64,000 bases of DNA from the NCBI RefSeq assembly GCF_016820245.1, contig NZ_JAFCAR010000005.1, positions 186,001 to 250,000 of the forward strand, written 5' to 3'. The position numbers and the translations under genes are program-made. Positions within the stretch are counted from its first letter, which is position 1. Every line of letters begins with the position of its first letter. The notes beneath the pieces are model-generated. The model did no database searches and had not been told where the DNA came from. It saw nothing but the letters and a program-made list of their open reading frames with translations. The DNA comes from Jannaschia sp. Os4. GTDB lineage: Bacteria; Pseudomonadota; Alphaproteobacteria; Rhodobacterales; Rhodobacteraceae. Shown piece after piece: positions 1-8,868 of this stretch.

Positions 1-1
1 C

Positions 2-754
<753 letters not shown>

Positions 755-761
755 GGGCCGG

Positions 762-1970
762 TCAGGCCGCCTCGCGCAGGCGCGCCGCGAGCACCACCGC
801 CACCCCCGACAGCACCGCGCCCACCGCGACCTGCGGCACGGGCGTCCCGTCCCCCAGCAGGATCGCCGGATAGGCCCAGAGCGCGCCGAGGATGGTCGCC
901 GTGGCCGAGATCACGCTCGACGCCATGCCCGCGAGGTGGCCCATCGGGGCCATGGCGATGGCGTTGAGGTTGCCGATGGCGAGCCCGGCCAAGGCGAAGG
1001 AGGCGAACTGCCAGACGAGGTAGGACGGGAACCGCGTCGCCTCGGGCAGGGCGGACCAGCCGGCGAGGAGCGCGACCGACAGCAGGAGGTGCGCGCAGAC
1101 GCCGACGCGGATGATCGGCACCATGCCCAGCCGCTCGACGATGGAGGCGTTGAGCAGCGCCACGCTGCCCGACACCAGCGCCACGCCCCCGAACCAGAGC
1201 GGGAACGTCTCGGCGGCGTCGAAGGTGGCGGCGTAGATCGACTGGACGCTCGCGATGGTCGAGAACAGGATGCCGAAGACCAGCGTCTGCACCAGCATCG
1301 CGCGGCGCACGACGGCGTGGCGCAGCACCTCGGCCACCGCCGCGCGCATCTTGGCGAGGTCCAGCGGACGCCGCCGCGTGGGGGGCAGCGTCTCGGGCTG
1401 GCGCAGGCCGAGCCAGAGCGAGGTCGCGGCGGAGAACACGACGAAGGCCCAGAACACGCCCTGCCAGCCGGACACCGCGATGATGCCCGCGCCGATCAGG
1501 GGCGCGATGGCGGGGACGAGGGTGAACACGGTCATCGTCAGCGACAGGATGCGGGCCATGCCGCGCCCCATGTAGAGGTCGCGGATCATGGCCATCGCGA
1601 CGACGCGGGGGCCGGAGGCGCCGATGCCTTGGACGACCCGCGCGACGAGCACCCCGTCCAGCGTGTCGAGCCACGTGGCCGCCGCCGCGGAGAGCGAGTA
1701 GATCACGGCCCCGCCGATCATCACCGGCTTGCGGCCGAACGCGTCCGAGAGCGGCCCGGCGACGAAGGTGCCCAGCCCCGTGCCGATCACGAAGGCGAGG
1801 ACGACGAGCTGCGCGCGCTCGGGGTCGGCGGGCGACAGGTCCGCGCCCATCCGGGGCAGGGCGGGGAGCATGGCGTCGATGCTGAACGCGATGGTCGCCG
1901 CCGTCATCGCCATGAGGGCGACGAACTCCGCTTGGCCCAGCCGCCGGGGATGGGCCTCGGCGAGGGTCAC
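762..1970 (-). CDS. MFS transporter, Bcr/CflA-type multidrug exporter
   Basis: Proton-driven inner-membrane exporter of the major facilitator superfamily, about 402 residues with 12 predicted membrane segments. Family signs: the loop 2-3 motif GPLSDAFGRKPV and a drug/H+ antiporter-type segment RVVQGIGASGPR in helix 4, both usual for Bcr/CflA proteins. The start is GTG at 1970, which overlaps the TGA of the upstream DsbA-like gene by 4 nt (1967-1970). The frame is open far upstream, but that longer reading only covers the DsbA gene out of frame. The overlap implies translational coupling. Substrate cannot be read from sequence; drugs or small peptides are typical of the family. Confidence 0.88.
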   Translation of the reverse strand: MTLAEAHPRRLGQAEFVALMAMTAATIAFSIDAMLPALPRMGADLSPADPERAQLVVLAFVIGTGLGTFVAGPLSDAFGRKPVMIGGAVIYSLSAAAATWLDTLDGVLVARVVQGIGASGPRVVAMAMIRDLYMGRGMARILSLTMTVFTLVPAIAPLIGAGIIAVSGWQGVFWAFVVFSAATSLWLGLRQPETLPPTRRRPLDLAKMRAAVAEVLRHAVVRRAMLVQTLVFGILFSTIASVQSIYAATFDAAETFPLWFGGVALVSGSVALLNASIVERLGMVPIIRVGVCAHLLLSVALLAGWSALPEATRFPSYLVWQFASFALAGLAIGNLNAIAMAPMGHLAGMASSVISATATILGALWAYPAILLGDGTPVPQVAVGAVLSGVAVVLAARLREAA

Positions 1971-2629
1971 GACGGGGCCCGGTCGGCCGTCTGCGCGGCG
2001 ATGTCGTCGATGATCGAGAGCCACGTCTCCGTCGGCTGCGCGCCCACGACCGCGGACTGGTTGGCGACGACGAAGGTCGGCACCCCGGTCACCCCCCGCT
2101 CGCGCGCGTGCGCGTCGCGGGCGCGGATGTCGTCGGCGTCGGCGTCCGTGGCGAGCAGGCGCTCCACCGCCTCGCGCTCCAGCCCCGCGCCCGCCCAGAG
2201 ATCGGCGAGCACGGCATGGTCGCCGATGTCGCGGCCCTTGCGGAAGTAGGCGTCGAACAGCGCGTCCACCATCGCGGTCTGCTTCCCCTCCAGCCCGGCC
2301 CAGTGGATCGTCCGGTGCGCGTCCAGCGTGTTGGGGGTGCGCTGGATCGCGTCGAAGCGGATGCCGAGGCCCATCTCCTCGGAGGTCTCGACGATGGGGG
2401 CGTAGGCCCGCATCGCCCCCTCCCGCCCGCCGAACTTGGCCTCGAGGTAGGCGGCGCGGCCCATGCCCTCCGCCGGCATGTCGGGATTGAGCTGGAACGG
2501 GTGCCACTGGATCGCGAAGGGGTGGCCGGGGCGCTGCTCCAGCGCGGCGAACAGCCGCGCCCGCCCGATCAGGCACCACGGGCAGATCGGATCGGACAGG
2601 ATGTCGAGGGGGATCGTGGCGGTGGTCAT
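1967..2629 (-). CDS. DsbA family oxidoreductase (FrnE-like)
   Basis: Thioredoxin-fold protein of 220 residues without a signal peptide, so probably cytoplasmic. The active site CPWC is at residues 16-19 (SDPICPWCLIG), and the cis-proline loop GVTGVPTFVV is near the C terminus, both as in FrnE / 2-hydroxychromene-2-carboxylate isomerase-like members of the DSBA group. The family covers thiol-disulfide oxidoreductases and GST-kappa-like isomerases; two cysteines in CPWC favour a redox role. The ATG at 2629 is the start that gives the conserved N terminus. It forms a two-gene unit with the downstream MFS gene (4-nt overlap) and is divergent from the histidine kinase gene at 2750. Confidence 0.88.
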   Translation of the reverse strand: MTTATIPLDILSDPICPWCLIGRARLFAALEQRPGHPFAIQWHPFQLNPDMPAEGMGRAAYLEAKFGGREGAMRAYAPIVETSEEMGLGIRFDAIQRTPNTLDAHRTIHWAGLEGKQTAMVDALFDAYFRKGRDIGDHAVLADLWAGAGLEREAVERLLATDADADDIRARDAHARERGVTGVPTFVVANQSAVVGAQPTETWLSIIDDIAAQTADRAPS

Positions 2630-2749
2630 GGGGGCGGCTCCGGCGGCGGGACGGGGCAGCCCTAGGCCGACGGGCGCCGAAGGGGAACCCGCCCCCGGTT
2701 GCCGGTCGTCCCCCCCCATGCGACACGCGGCGTCGATTGGGAGGATGGC

Positions 2750-3739
2750 ATGGCGAACGACCTCGCTGAAGGCTTCCTGCGGGAGGACGCGCCCCACTGG
2801 GCGGACCTCGCGCCCCTCGCCGCCGAGGTGGGGCGCTGGGCGATCGATCCCTCGACCGGATCGGCCGAGGGCGATTCCGCGCTCGCCGACCTCACCGGCC
2901 TGCCCGAGGTGGCCGGGCCCTTCGACGCGGAGGTCATGCTCGCGCGGATCGACCCCGGGGACCGCGCGGCGGTGGAGACCGCGCTGGACGGCGTCGCGGA
3001 AGGGCCGGGCCGGTTCGAGACGGTGTTCCGCTTCCGGCGCCCGGACGGCGGGCTCGTCTGGCTGGAGGCCTCGGGGCGGATGATGACGGTCGACGGGCGG
3101 CGGATGCTGGTCGGCGCGACCCACGACGTCACGGAGCTGCGCGAGGCGCAGATGCGCGCCGAGCTCGTCGCCGGCGAGATGGCGCACCGGATCAAGAACC
3201 TCTTCGCGCTGGTCCAGTCGATCTTCACGATGGCCGCGCGCGGGGCCGGGTCGGTGCCCGAGCTGCAGGAGGCCTTCGAGGGGCGGTTGCGCGCGCTCGC
3301 CGGGCTGAACGCGATGACGCTGGGCGACCGCGAGGCCAAGGTCGCGCTGTCGGACCTCGTGTCCGCGGCGGCCGGGCAGCACGTGGCGGCGGGGCGGATG
3401 CGGAACGTCCTGCCCGATCCTTGCGACATCGCCGGGGGCGCGGCGCAGACGATGGTGCTGCTCCTCAACGAGCTGGTGACCAACGCGGTCAAGCACGGCG
3501 CGCTGCGCGACGGGGACGGGACCGTGGACCTGAAGGTCACCCTCGAGGACGGGAAGTTCACCTTCGAGTGGGCCGAGGAGAACGACGCGCCGGTCGCGCC
3601 GCCGACGCGCAAGGGGTTCGGCATGCGCGTCCTCACGGGGATGACCGCCTCGACCTACCATGGGCGGCCGGAGGTGGAGTGGACCGAGCGGGGGCTGCGC
3701 TTCCGCTGCACGTGGCCCATGCAGGGGTTCACCGCCTAG
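2750..3739 (+). CDS. PAS-domain sensor histidine kinase, HWE/HisKA_2 type
   Basis: A soluble 329-residue kinase with no membrane segment. Residues about 25-130 form a PAS-like sensor (FRFRRPDGGLVWLEASGR then a GATHDVTELREA linker). The phospho-acceptor segment EMAHRIKNLFALVQSI puts the histidine at residue 146. The ATP-binding domain has the N box LLLNELVTNAVKHG (about 238-250), FEWAEEN (tryptophan of the HWE signature) and the glycine box KGFGMRVL. This family often acts in alphaproteobacterial light or general-stress pathways, but no receiver or regulator is adjacent, so its output is unknown. The start at 2750 is chosen because GGAGG (2740-2744) sits just upstream; an in-frame ATG at 2699 has no such site. 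Confidence 0.87.
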   Translation: MANDLAEGFLREDAPHWADLAPLAAEVGRWAIDPSTGSAEGDSALADLTGLPEVAGPFDAEVMLARIDPGDRAAVETALDGVAEGPGRFETVFRFRRPDGGLVWLEASGRMMTVDGRRMLVGATHDVTELREAQMRAELVAGEMAHRIKNLFALVQSIFTMAARGAGSVPELQEAFEGRLRALAGLNAMTLGDREAKVALSDLVSAAAGQHVAAGRMRNVLPDPCDIAGGAAQTMVLLLNELVTNAVKHGALRDGDGTVDLKVTLEDGKFTFEWAEENDAPVAPPTRKGFGMRVLTGMTASTYHGRPEVEWTERGLRFRCTWPMQGFTA

Positions 3740-3746
3740 GGGCGGC

Positions 3747-5138
3747 TCAGGCGAGACGCCGCCGGATCAGCTTGCCGTTCGCGTTGCGCGGCAGGGCGTC
3801 GCGCCTGAGCCAGACCTTCGGGCGCTTGTAGGGGGCGAGCCGCTCCGCCGCGCGCGCCTCCGCCGCCGCGAGGTCGATCCCGCCCACGTGGAAGGCGGCG
3901 AGGATCACGGCCCCGCTTCCCGTCGTCACCGTCCCCACGGCCAGATCCTCGGCCAACCCCGCGAGCGCGGCCTCCACCTCCTGCGGGCTCACGCGGATGC
4001 CGCCGGGGTTCAGCAGGTCGTCGGCCCGCCCGAGATGACGGATCGCGCCACCCGCCTCCTCCACCCGGTCGCCGGTGTCGAACCATTCGGGCACGGGCGT
4101 CACCGCGCCGTCCTCCCAGTAGCCGAGCATCAGGCCGGGATCGCCCCGCCCGACCTGGAGGGTGCCGCCCGCGATGCGTGTGCGGCGTCCCGGCTGGACG
4201 AAGCCCGCGGTGCCCCCGGGGGCGGGCCGGGCCGGCGAGCCGGACACGAAGGTGGAGCATTCGGACATGCCGAGCGCCTCGTGGACCGGGGTGCCGGTGG
4301 CGGCCTCCCAGTCGGCGCGGATGGCGGGCGAGAGCGCCTCGCCCGCCACCAGCGCGTGGCGGAGGCGGGGGAGCGGCGGGAGGGGCGCGCGCAGCATGCG
4401 GCGGACCACGCCGGGCGCTGCGGCGAAGAGCGTGGCGTCGGCGCGCGCGAGCAGGGCGGGGAGCGCCTCGATGGAGGTGCCGGGCGCGGGGATCAGGGCG
4501 GTCGCGCCGATGGCCCACGGGTCGAGGAGGCCCGTGCCCAGCGTGAAGGTCCAGTTGAAGGCGCCCGCGTGCAGCAGGCGGTCGTCGGGCGTCAGGCCGT
4601 ACCACCCGTCCCACATGCTGCGCCGCGCGCGCACCGCGCGGTGCGCGTGGGCCACAGCCTTGGGCGTCCCGCCCGAGCCGGAGGTGAACACGATGTAGCC
4701 GAGGCGGTCCGGGTCGCCGCGGGGCCAGTCGTCGAATGGCAGGGGCGCGCCGTCGAGGTCGCCCGGCGCGGCGGCGGGGATGTCCGGGGGCAGGGGCAGG
4801 GCGTCGCCCACGGCGAGGGCGGGGGCGATGCGGGCCGCCATCTTCGCCACCTCGGGCGCGGTCAGCGCGGCGGAGGTGGGGACGGGCACCAGCCCGGCGG
4901 CGGCGCAGGCGAGGTGGGTGATGGGGAAGTCCGGCGTGTCCCCCACCCGCAGCATCACCCGCGCGCCCGCGGGCAGGCCGAGCGCCGCGAGCCCGCCCGC
5001 CCGCCGCTCCACGGCGGCGAGGAGGTCGGCATGGGTCCACGTCTCGTCCCGCTCCCCGAGGACGACGAGGGCGGGATGGCCGGGGCGGGCGCGGCCCGCC
5101 TCCATCACGTCGGCGGCGAGATTGTAGGCGGACGGCAT
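3747..5138 (-). CDS. Class I adenylate-forming enzyme (acyl-CoA synthetase-like)
   Basis: AMP-dependent ligase of 463 residues that should activate a carboxylic acid to an acyl adenylate and then to a thioester. The ATP-binding loop FTSGSGGTPK is at 151-160, the GMSECS region and WFDTGDR follow, and the C-terminal catalytic lysine is in PRNANGKLIRR (about residue 456). It is shorter than usual (500-550 residues) but complete at both ends. Of three closely spaced ATGs (5156, 5144, 5138) only the last has a well-spaced Shine-Dalgarno sequence (GAGGGG), so I take it. Substrate is unknown. It follows the ABC-transporter operon on the same strand after a hairpin-rich 110-nt gap, so it is probably a separate unit. 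Confidence 0.85.
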   Translation of the reverse strand: MPSAYNLAADVMEAGRARPGHPALVVLGERDETWTHADLLAAVERRAGGLAALGLPAGARVMLRVGDTPDFPITHLACAAAGLVPVPTSAALTAPEVAKMAARIAPALAVGDALPLPPDIPAAAPGDLDGAPLPFDDWPRGDPDRLGYIVFTSGSGGTPKAVAHAHRAVRARRSMWDGWYGLTPDDRLLHAGAFNWTFTLGTGLLDPWAIGATALIPAPGTSIEALPALLARADATLFAAAPGVVRRMLRAPLPPLPRLRHALVAGEALSPAIRADWEAATGTPVHEALGMSECSTFVSGSPARPAPGGTAGFVQPGRRTRIAGGTLQVGRGDPGLMLGYWEDGAVTPVPEWFDTGDRVEEAGGAIRHLGRADDLLNPGGIRVSPQEVEAALAGLAEDLAVGTVTTGSGAVILAAFHVGGIDLAAAEARAAERLAPYKRPKVWLRRDALPRNANGKLIRRRLA

Positions 5139-5199
5139 CTCCATGCCCCTCGGCATAGCAAAGGGGGCGGCGCCCGAAAGCCCCGCCCCCCTCGATGGT

Positions 5200-5264
5200 C
5201 CGGAAATACTCCGGGGGGCGCGGGGGGCGGAGCCCCCCGCGGGTCCGGCGCCGCAGGCGCTGGA
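5200..5264. repeat. Three-hairpin intergenic element, probable terminator of the transporter operon
   Basis: Three consecutive inverted repeats lie just after the substrate-binding protein gene: CCGGA/TCCGG around AATAC (5200-5214); a perfect 9-bp GCGGGGGGC/GCCCCCCGC stem with a 3-nt loop (5220-5240); and GGCGCCGCAGGCGCT (within 5245-5264). There is no clear U tract, but the strength and position suggest transcription termination or 3'-end protection. The GGAGTATTTCCGG-type sequence read on the minus strand resembles an intergenic repeat I associate with Rhodobacteraceae genomes; that recollection is unverified. Confidence 0.5.
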
Positions 5265-5267
5265 GGG

Positions 5268-6257
5268 TCAGTTCAGCGCCGCATCCGTGATCACGCTCGT
5301 CCACGCCCCCTCGGGCTGCGCGGTGATGACCGGGTCGGACCCGCCGGCGAGCAGCGTGTCGACGGTGCGCTGGAAGTCGGCCTCGTCGAGGGAGCCGTCC
5401 GACCCCGCGGTCAGCTTGGCGATCTCGCCCATCATGCGGACCTGGTGCGCCTCGGTCTGGGCGCCGGTCTCGTCGTAGTCGAGGATGATGCCCGCGGCCT
5501 CCTCCGGGTTCTCGCCGGCCCATTCCCAGCCGCGCATGGAGGCGCGCACGAAGCGGGTCATCTTGTCGACGAAGGCCGGATCCTCGAGGTTCTCCTCCAG
5601 CACGTAGATGCCGTCCTCGAGGGTGGCGACGCCCATGTCCTCGTACTTGAACGTGACCAGCTCGTCCTCGGAGACGCCCGCGTCGAGCACTTGGCCGTAC
5701 TCGTTGTAGGTCATGGTCGAGATGCAGTCCGCCTGCCGCTGCAGAAGCGGATCGACGTTGAAGCCCTGCTTGAGCACCGTGACGCCCTCGGCGCCGCCGT
5801 CGGTGGGGATGCCCTCCTGGCTCATCCACGACAGGAAGGGATACTCGTTGCCGAAGAACCAGACGCCGATGGTCTTGCCGCGGAAGTCCTGCGGCCCCTC
5901 GATCCCGGTGTCCTTCCAGCAGGTCAGCTGCAGGCCGGAGGTCTTGAACGGCTGGGCGATGTTGACGACCGGCAGGCCCTTCTCGCGCGCGGCCAAGGCC
6001 GAGGGCATCCAGTTGAGCATGGCGTCCGCGCCGCCGCCCGCCAGCACCTGCGGGGGCGCGATGTCGGGACCGCCGGGCAGGATGGTGACGTCGAGCCCCT
6101 CCTCCTCGTAGAAGCCGTTCTCCAGCGCGGCGTAGTAGCCCGCGAACTGGGCCTGCGTGACCCACTGCAGCTGCAGCGTGACGGAGTCGTCGGCGTGGCC
6201 GTCGGCGAAGGCGGGCGACGCCAGCGCGAGCGCGGCGGCGGTGATGGTCTTCTTCAT
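5268..6257 (-). CDS. ABC transporter substrate-binding protein, NMT1/THI5-like
   Basis: Periplasmic binding protein of 329 residues with a signal peptide (MKKTITAAALALASPAFA, likely cleavage after AFA). The core VTLQLQWVTQAQFAGYYAA and the EEEGLDVTILPGGPDI segment are typical of NMT1/THI5-like proteins, which bind pyrimidine-type ligands such as thiamine precursors, and also related compounds. It is the last gene of a minus-strand operon with two permeases and an ATPase, and lies in the same block as dihydropyrimidinase and a ureidopropionase-type enzyme; a pyrimidine or hydantoin-like ligand is the best inference. ATG at 6257 is preceded by GGGAGAG. The gap to the upstream permease stop is 23 nt. 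Confidence 0.88.
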   Translation of the reverse strand: MKKTITAAALALASPAFADGHADDSVTLQLQWVTQAQFAGYYAALENGFYEEEGLDVTILPGGPDIAPPQVLAGGGADAMLNWMPSALAAREKGLPVVNIAQPFKTSGLQLTCWKDTGIEGPQDFRGKTIGVWFFGNEYPFLSWMSQEGIPTDGGAEGVTVLKQGFNVDPLLQRQADCISTMTYNEYGQVLDAGVSEDELVTFKYEDMGVATLEDGIYVLEENLEDPAFVDKMTRFVRASMRGWEWAGENPEEAAGIILDYDETGAQTEAHQVRMMGEIAKLTAGSDGSLDEADFQRTVDTLLAGGSDPVITAQPEGAWTSVITDAALN

Positions 6258-6280
6258 TCGTCTCTCCCTGTGCGGGGCGG

Positions 6281-7111
6281 TCACCGCCCTCTCTGTGATG
6301 GATGCCAGAAGGTGAGCCGCTTCTCCAAGAGCGCGATGAGCGCGTAGGAGGCGGAGCCCGCCACGGCGGCCACGGCGATCGACGCCCAGACCATCGGCAG
6401 GTTCAAGCGCCCGACCTCCGTGCTGATGCGGAAGCCCATGCCGACCGTGGGGCTGCCGAAGAATTCGGCGACGATGGCGCCGATCAGGGCGAGGGTGGTG
6501 GCGATCTTGAGCCCGTTGAACACGAAGGGCAGGGCGGCGGGCCCTCGGAGGTGGCGCAGCGTCTGGCCCGGCGTCGCCGCGTAGGTGGCCATCAGGTCGC
6601 GCTGCATCGCGTCGGTGTCGGACAGGCCCGCGACCGTGTTCACGAGGACGGGGAAGAAGACCATCACGACGACCACGGCGGCCTTCGATTCCCAGCCGAA
6701 GCCGAACCACATCACGAGGATCGGCGCGGTGCCGACGATGGGGAGGGCCGCGACGAAGTTGCCGACCGGCAGGAGGCCGCGCCGAAGCCACGGCACGCGC
6801 GCCACCAGCAGCGCCGCGCCGATCCCCGCCGCGCAGCCGATCAGCCAGCCGGTCAGCGCGCCTTTGAGGACGGTCTGCACGAAGTCGGCCCACAGCGTGG
6901 GGGCGTTGGCGGCGATGGCGGTGGCGATCTCGGTGGGCGCGGGGAGGATGACCTGGGGGACGTCGAACAGCCTGACGGTCATCTCCCAGAGGATCAGGAG
7001 CGTCAGGCCGAACAGGACGGGGGCGAGGAAGCGCCCGGCCGTCCGGCCGGCCAGCCAGACGTTCGCGCCCCAGAGCGCGGCCCACGTCCCGAGGATGAGC
7101 GCGCCGCTCAC
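6281..7111 (-). CDS. ABC transporter permease (second of pair)
   Basis: Inner-membrane permease of 276 residues, BPD_transp_1/SsuC-TauC type, with about six membrane segments. The EAA-like cytoplasmic loop is visible as DLMATYAATPGQTLRHLRGP followed by ALPFVFNGLKIA. It pairs with the permease encoded at 7108-8103 to form a heterodimer for the adjacent binding protein and ATPase. The GTG start at 7111 overlaps the TGA of the upstream permease by 4 nt (7108-7111), implying coupled translation; the open frame further upstream lies over the other permease and is not used. Inferred substrate: pyrimidines or their degradation products, from context only. Confidence 0.87.
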   Translation of the reverse strand: MSGALILGTWAALWGANVWLAGRTAGRFLAPVLFGLTLLILWEMTVRLFDVPQVILPAPTEIATAIAANAPTLWADFVQTVLKGALTGWLIGCAAGIGAALLVARVPWLRRGLLPVGNFVAALPIVGTAPILVMWFGFGWESKAAVVVVMVFFPVLVNTVAGLSDTDAMQRDLMATYAATPGQTLRHLRGPAALPFVFNGLKIATTLALIGAIVAEFFGSPTVGMGFRISTEVGRLNLPMVWASIAVAAVAGSASYALIALLEKRLTFWHPSQRGR

Positions 7112-8103
7112 CGCCGCAGGCCCATCTTCGCCAGCGTCGCCCGCTCGATCCCCGACAGCAGCGCCACCAGCCCCGCCGCGACGATCGCCGCGCCGAACAG
7201 CGCGGACCAGATCTGGATGGTCTGGCCGTAGTAGCTGCCCGCCAGCAGCCGCGCGCCGAGGCCCCGCACCGCGCCGGTCGGCAGCTCGCCGATTATCGCG
7301 CCGACGAGGGCGGCGGCCACCGCGATCTTGAGCGAGGCGAAGAGGTAGGGCAGCGCCATCGGCAGGCGGAGCGAGACGAGGGTGCGCAGCGCCGAGGCGT
7401 TCCACGTCCGCATCAGGTCGAGGTCGGCGGGGGCGGGCGCGCGCAGGCCCTTCACCATGCCGACCGTGACCGGGAAGAAGGACAGGTAGGCCGAGATGAT
7501 CGCCTTGGGCAGCAGCCCCTGCACGCCCACGGAGTTCAGCACCACGATGATCATCGGGGCGATGGCGAGGATCGGGATCGTCTGGCTGGCGATGGCCCAC
7601 GGCATAACGCTGAGGTCCATGACGCGGGAGTGGACGATGCCGACGGCGAGCAGGATGCCCAAGGTCGATCCGATGGCGAAGCCGAGCAGCGTCGGCCCGA
7701 GCGTGATCCCCGCGTGGAAGACGAGGGAGCGCTTCGAGGTGATCTTCTTGCCAACCGTCGTGTCCCAGAGCTCCGCGACCACTTGGTGCGGGGCGGGCAG
7801 GCGCGGGCGCTCCTGCGCGAAGGCGCCCGCGACGGCCTCCGCCGGGTGGGCGAGCGCCACGGCGACGCCGGCCATGTCGCGCCGCTCGGAGGCGCTGGTC
7901 GAGAGCGTGGCCCCCGCGCGCTCGGCGTCGAGCGCGGACTGCGCGGCGTTCATCGGGATGCAGGCGAGATACCAGAGCGCGACGAGCGCCGCGACGACCG
8001 CCAGTACCGGCGCGACCGTGCCCGGCACGCCGCGCAGCCAGAGCGCCACCCGGCCCGACCGCCCGACGGCGGCGCCCGGCGCGGAGAGGGGCGCGTCGGT
8101 CAC
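7108..8103 (-). CDS. ABC transporter permease (first of pair)
   Basis: Permease of 331 residues in the SsuC/TauC family. A first membrane segment (about 22-45) is followed by an unusually long hydrophilic insert of some 60-70 residues (AQSALDAERAGATLST onward) before the five-helix permease core, which carries the EAA-like loop LMRTWNASALRTLVSLRLP and ALPYLFASLKIA. The insert explains why it is longer than its partner (276 residues). GTG at 8103 overlaps the stop of the 63-residue membrane protein gene by 4 nt (8100-8103). It works with the permease, binding protein and ATPase of the same operon. Confidence 0.86.
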   Translation of the reverse strand: MTDAPLSAPGAAVGRSGRVALWLRGVPGTVAPVLAVVAALVALWYLACIPMNAAQSALDAERAGATLSTSASERRDMAGVAVALAHPAEAVAGAFAQERPRLPAPHQVVAELWDTTVGKKITSKRSLVFHAGITLGPTLLGFAIGSTLGILLAVGIVHSRVMDLSVMPWAIASQTIPILAIAPMIIVVLNSVGVQGLLPKAIISAYLSFFPVTVGMVKGLRAPAPADLDLMRTWNASALRTLVSLRLPMALPYLFASLKIAVAAALVGAIIGELPTGAVRGLGARLLAGSYYGQTIQIWSALFGAAIVAAGLVALLSGIERATLAKMGLRR

Positions 8104-8291
8104 CGGTCCCGCTCGCGCGCGCGCCACGCGAGCACGAGCCCCCACAGGTTGCCGGTGAAGGCGAGGACCAGCAGCAGGCCCACCACGATGCGCCCGGCGC
8201 CGCTCCACTGCGTCGTGGCGAGCAGCAGCAGCAGGATCACCGCCGCGGCCCCGTGGGCGATCAGGCGTCCGGTGGGGGTCAGGCGGGTCAT
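8100..8291 (-). CDS. Small two-helix membrane protein embedded in the ABC operon
   Basis: A 63-residue protein made of two hydrophobic helices (about 9-25 and 30-52) with short charged ends (MTRLTPTGR and RARERDR). I do not recognise the family. ATG at 8291 overlaps the stop of the GNAT gene (8288-8291), and its own TGA overlaps the GTG of the permease gene (8100-8103), so it is locked into the operon by 4-nt overlaps on both sides. This argues that it is really translated. It might be a transporter accessory subunit; that is a guess from position only. An in-frame ATG at 8300 is less likely because it would lengthen the overlap. Confidence 0.6.
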   Translation of the reverse strand: MTRLTPTGRLIAHGAAAVILLLLLATTQWSGAGRIVVGLLLVLAFTGNLWGLVLAWRARERDR

Positions 8292-8719
8292 CGGGTCCAC
8301 TCCATGCGGTGCTCGGGGATGCCGTCGGACCCCGTCTCGTCCGAGACCTTGGCGAAGCCCTCGCGCGCGTAGAAGCGGTGGGCGTCGGCGTTGGGGGCGT
8401 GGGTGTTGAGGGTCAGGCGGTCGCGCCCCTCCTTCACCCGCTCGACCAGCGCGCGGCCCACGCCGCCGCCCGGCTCGGCGACGTAGAGGCCGCGGATGTG
8501 GTCGCTGTCGGGGTCGAGGGAGACGTAGCCCACCACCGTGCCCAAGCGCTCGGCGACGTAGGCCTCCCGCTCGGGGAAGCCCTCGCGCATCATGGCCTCG
8601 ATCACCTCCATCGCGGGCGGGTCGGGCATCCAGTCGATGCTGCCCAGCCAGTCGCGCACGATCTTGGCGCAGGCGGGGGCGTCGTCGGCCTCGGCGCGGC
8701 GGAGGGTCAGGTCCGTCAT
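8288..8719 (-). CDS. GNAT family N-acetyltransferase
   Basis: A 143-residue single-domain acetyltransferase. The acetyl-CoA-binding motif A is GLYVAEPGGGVGRALV (about 77-92), followed by the C-terminal strand and helix with HAPNADAHRFYAREGF, typical of GNAT proteins. Acceptor substrate is unknown. It is encoded inside the ABC transporter operon between two small membrane-protein genes, with 4-nt overlaps at both ends (8716-8719 and 8288-8291). Acetylation of an amine released during pyrimidine or hydantoin breakdown would fit the setting, but nothing in the sequence proves it. Confidence 0.82.
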   Translation of the reverse strand: MTDLTLRRAEADDAPACAKIVRDWLGSIDWMPDPPAMEVIEAMMREGFPEREAYVAERLGTVVGYVSLDPDSDHIRGLYVAEPGGGVGRALVERVKEGRDRLTLNTHAPNADAHRFYAREGFAKVSDETGSDGIPEHRMEWTR

Positions 8720-8868
8720 GCGCGCAGCCGCATCGCGATGCGGGCGGCGGAGACGAGGAGCACGAGCAGCGCCACGGCCCCCACGACGCGGCCCTCCAGC
8801 CCCGGCACGAGGCCCAGCAGGACGGCGACGGCGCAGGCGATGCCGAGCAGGTCTCCGGCGTGCCTCAT
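8716..8868 (-). CDS. Very small two-helix membrane protein in the ABC operon
   Basis: A 50-residue protein beginning MRHAGDLLGIACAVAVLLG. Nearly the whole chain is two hydrophobic stretches (about 6-21 and 26-43) ending in the basic tail RIAMRLRA. Family not recognised. The ATG at 8868 overlaps the TGA of the ABC ATPase gene (8865-8868), and its stop overlaps the ATG of the GNAT gene (8716-8719). Its place in an unbroken chain of 4-nt overlaps is the main evidence that it is a gene. It may be an analogue of the 63-residue membrane protein two genes downstream. Confidence 0.55.
   Translation of the reverse strand: MRHAGDLLGIACAVAVLLGLVPGLEGRVVGAVALLVLLVSAARIAMRLRA

Noticed and set aside
762-2726. 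654-codon minus frame that would fuse the MFS transporter to an upstream region
   Set aside because: The upstream part lies out of frame over the DsbA-like gene; the GTG at 1970 with a 4-nt overlap is the natural start.
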